Shown piece by piece: positions 61,469 to 64,000 of a stretch of DNA of 64,000 nucleotides. The first letter of the stretch is position 1. Each line of letters begins with the position of its first letter. A model generated the notes under the pieces. The model had not been told where the DNA came from and searched no databases. It was given only the letters and a program-made list of their open reading frames with translations. Origin of the DNA: Candidula unifasciata (taxonomy: Eukaryota; Mollusca; Gastropoda; Stylommatophora; Geomitridae); contig CAJHNH020000222.1 of NCBI GenBank assembly GCA_905116865.2, forward strand, positions 1 to 64,000, written 5' to 3'. The position numbers and the translations under genes were made by a program.

Positions 61469-62141
61469 CGCTAGATCAGTGGCTCTCAACCTCCCTACTG
61501 CTGCCACCCTTTAATACAGTTCCTCAAAGTTACAGGTTGGCTGGCGCAGTTGGCTAAGCCGGCCGAGTGGTGACCTGGTGACACAATCATTGTGGCCCGG
61601 GTTTGCTCCCGTGATTAGGCAAAAAAGCCACATTTCCCCCCAGATTTACGGTACCTATCATGGAATCAAGGCCGGGGGGTTGTGATATCCACAGTGCCGA
61701 GTCAAAAGATTTACATCTCTTGGTTTCTGAATCTAAAAAGAAAAAGAAAAAAAGGTTTAAGTCGGGAGGATCGACTTCATTGTACCTGGTTATATCCTAT
61801 ATGGCTCGGTATCTCTCCGCAGAACGGCAAGCCGCCTGTCGAAAGCGCTGCACAGAGCACGAACTCCATAGCTCCGGTGACGACCCATAGGGATCTGTGC
61901 AAAAATTGCACCCGTGAACAGAACGGCGCAGCCGTGAAACGAACTACGGCCTTCAGAGCGCGAGGCAAACGGCTTGACCACCTTGCCACGAAGACCCCCC
62001 TTATACTCATGTTGTGGTGACACTGCAACTACAAAATTATTTTCGTTGTTACTTCATAACTTCGAGAGGCGACCCCTGTGTAAGGCTCGTTCGACACAGA
62101 AAAGGGCTGTGGCCCATGGGTTAGGAACCGCTGCACTAGAG
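61469..62141. mobile_element. SPIN/URR1-like hAT MITE split by tRNA-like insertions
   Basis: The left part (61477 to about 61517: CAGTGGCTCTCAACCTCCCT, CCACCCTTTAATACAGTTCC) and right part (about 62008-62133: TTGTGGTGACACTGCAACTA, AAATTATTTTCGTTGTTACT, GGTTAGGAACCGCTG) form one MITE. Flanks CGCTAGAT and CACTAGAG agree at six of eight bases. The interior holds two tRNA-like modules: plus-strand GGCTGGCGCAGTTGGCTAAG with GGGTTTGCTCCC (about 61533-61610), and minus-strand GTGGCAAGGTGGTCAAGCCG with GTAGTTCGTTTC (about 61930-61990). Confidence 0.8.
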
Positions 62142-62159
62142 GGAGCAGTGTTGTGAATT

Positions 62160-63080
62160 GCGGGCTGGGATGATTAGATTAGACAAGAAGTGTGGAAATA
62201 GAAAGTGGGGAAATGATCGTGTTGTTAGGGCGGGGTGAACACTGGAATTGTCGTGTTGTCGAGAACAAGTGGGACTAGAGAAAATGTGAACGAACAAACG
62301 AACTTTTTTTTTTTTTTTTCAGACGATCACAAACTGGGCACCTAGGCCTGTCTTATATTCGGCCCTTCCAAACACTCATTGCGCATGAGCGTGCGCAGAA
62401 CAGGGGCAAATATCTAGACAAAAAGTGAGCTCAGGACAGAGGCAAATATCTGAGGGTGGGGGTGAAAACTGGCATTGTCGTGTGGTGGTTAGAGAACAAG
62501 TGGTGCTAAACAAAAAGTGAGCGCAGGGCAGAGGCAAATATCTGTTTAAGAGTGTTGGTGAAAACTGGCATTGTCGTGTGGTAGTTAGAGAACAAGTGGG
62601 GCTAGACAAAAGGTGAGCGTTGGACAGAGGCAAATATCTGAGAGTGTTGGTGAAAACTGGCATTGTCGTGTGGTAGTTAGAGAACAAGTGGGGCTAGACA
62701 AAAGGTGAGCGTAGGACCGAGGCAAGTATCTGTGAGTGGTGGTGAAAACTGGCATTGTCGTGTGGTGGTTAGAGAACAAGTGGGGCTAGACAAAAGGTGA
62801 GCGTAGGACCGAGGCAAGTATCTGAGAGTGGGGGTGAAAACTGGCATTGTCGTGTGGTGGTTAGAGAACAAGTGGGGCTAGACAAAAGGTGAGCGTAGGA
62901 CCGAGGCAAGTATCTGAGGGTGGGGGTGAAAACTGGCATTATCGTGTGGTGGTTAGCGAGTACAAGTGGAACTAGACAAAAAGTGAGCGCAGGGCAGAGG
63001 CAAATATCTGAGGGTGGGGGTGAAAACTGGCATTATCGTGTGGTGGTTAGCGAGAACAAGTGGGACTAGACAAAAAGTTG
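62160..63080. repeat. 92-bp minisatellite, about seven units plus ragged start
   Basis: The unit has GTGAAAACTGGCATTGTCGT, GTGGTGGTTAGAGAACAAGT, GGGGCTAGACAAAAGGTGAG and CGAGGCAAGTATCTGAGAGT. The period is 92 bp between about 62567 and 62935. Degenerate units precede it (62160-62280) and one-sided units follow the next array (63865-64000). A T-run and CGAACAAACGAAC at 62292-62320 interrupt the start. Confidence 0.95.
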
Positions 63081-63862
63081 GCGCACGACAAATAAAAATA
63101 TCTCGATGCAGGACAAATAAAAATATCTCAATGCAGGACAAATAAAAATATCTCGATGCAGGACAAATAAAAATATCTCGATGCAGGACAAATAAAAATA
63201 TCTCGATGCAGGACAAAAAAAAAAAAATATCTCGATGCAGGACAAATAAAAATATCTCGATGCAGGAAAAATAAAAATCTCGATGCAGGACAAATAAAAA
63301 TATATGGATGAATGACAAATAAAAATATCTCGATACAGGACAAATAAAAATATCTCGATGCAGGACAAATAAAAATATCTCGATGCAGGACAAATAAAAA
63401 TATCTGGATGCAGGACAAATAAAAATATCTCGATGCAGGACAAATAAAAATATATCGATACAGGACAAATAAAAAAAATATAGATACAGGACAAATAAAA
63501 ATATCTCGATGCAGGACAAATAAAAATATCTCGATGCAGGACAAATAAAAATATCTCGATACAGGACAAATTAAAAAAAATATCTGGAAGCAGGACAAAT
63601 TAAAAATATCTCAGTGCAGGACAAATAAAAATATCTCGATACAGGACAAATAAAAAAAAAATATCTGGAAGCAGGACAAATAAAAAATATCTCGATGAAT
63701 GACAAATAAAAATATCTCGATGCAGGACAAATAAAAATATCTCGATGAATGACAAATAAAAATATATCAATGCAGGACAAATAAAAATATCTCGATGAAT
63801 GACAAATAAAAATATATCGATGCAGGACAAATAAAAATATCTTGATGCAGGACAAATAAAAA
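63080..63862. repeat. 25-bp minisatellite, about 31 units
   Basis: Unit ATCTCGATGCAGGACAAATA plus AAAAT. It begins inside a 92-bp unit (GTTGGCGCACGACAAATAAA at 63075), and its sequence resembles the unit's own GCGCAGGGCAGAGGCAAATA segment. Minus-strand ORFs (CIEIFLFVL repeats) are artefacts. Confidence 0.96.
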
Positions 63863-64000
63863 TATTGTTGGGAAGTGACGGGAACTGGGCGGACGGTGGT
63901 GTAAAGAAATTCGAATTAGACCAGAAGTGTGAATGCTGAACAAGTTGGACTAGAGAAGAGATTAGAGAGAACAAGTGGGACTTGAGAAGAGATTAGCAAG
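63863..64000. repeat. Degenerate 92-bp family units, cut by window edge
   Basis: GGGAACTGGGCGGACGGTGG, AATTAGACCAGAAGTGTGAA and GAACAAGTGGGACTTGAGAA resemble the units at 62160-62280, so the older array continues beyond the 25-bp expansion. Confidence 0.75.

Noticed and set aside
62953..63974. Minus-strand CIEIFLFVL ORFs as a membrane protein
   Set aside because: Translation of the 25-bp AT-rich satellite, open in several frames.

Overview
The window looks like nuclear DNA of an animal, probably a mollusc and perhaps a gastropod. The reasons are spliced genes with GT-AG introns, tRNA-derived SINEs, RTE-, Penelope- and RNase H-type retroelements, hAT and Tc1/mariner-like MITEs, and many minisatellites. 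The organism is an inference from repeat style and gene structure, not from a diagnostic gene.

Only two host genes can be supported. A small two-exon CCCH zinc-finger gene lies on the minus strand (start codon at 16554, stop at 11218, intron about 4.6 kb). The two exons join in phase to give 254 residues. A second gene on the plus strand shows its start-codon exon (25559-25707) and the next coding exon (32076-32187). These also join in phase and encode the N-terminus and P-loop of a dynamin/EHD-like GTPase. Its later exons were not found. Its 6.4-kb intron holds an essentially full-length non-LTR retrotransposon (26898-31025) with a perfect 12-bp target duplication, an endonuclease-RT-RNase H reading frame and one frameshift.

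Almost everything else is repeats. Layout: 1-2670 a 21-bp minisatellite whose long ORFs are artefacts; 2.7-10.6 kb SINEs, RTE tails and MITEs; 10.6-16.6 kb the CCCH gene with a SPIN-like hAT MITE, an 8-bp-TSD MITE and a foldback MITE in its intron; 17-25.5 kb RTE, RNase H-type LINE and Penelope fragments; 25.5-32.2 kb the GTPase gene; 33-42.3 kb minisatellites and SINEs; 42.3-47 kb microsatellites and SINE clusters; 47-55 kb three hAT elements with nested insertions and an 84-bp array made from a LINE ORF end; 55-62 kb more SINEs and SPIN-like copies; 62-64 kb a 92-bp array from which a 25-bp array appears to have grown.

No clearly new gene system was found. The most interesting signals are the SPIN-like hAT copies, two minisatellites born from retroelement 3' ends, a two-copy MITE family with perfect 8-bp target duplications, and a foldback MITE carrying YY1-type motifs inside the CCCH gene intron.
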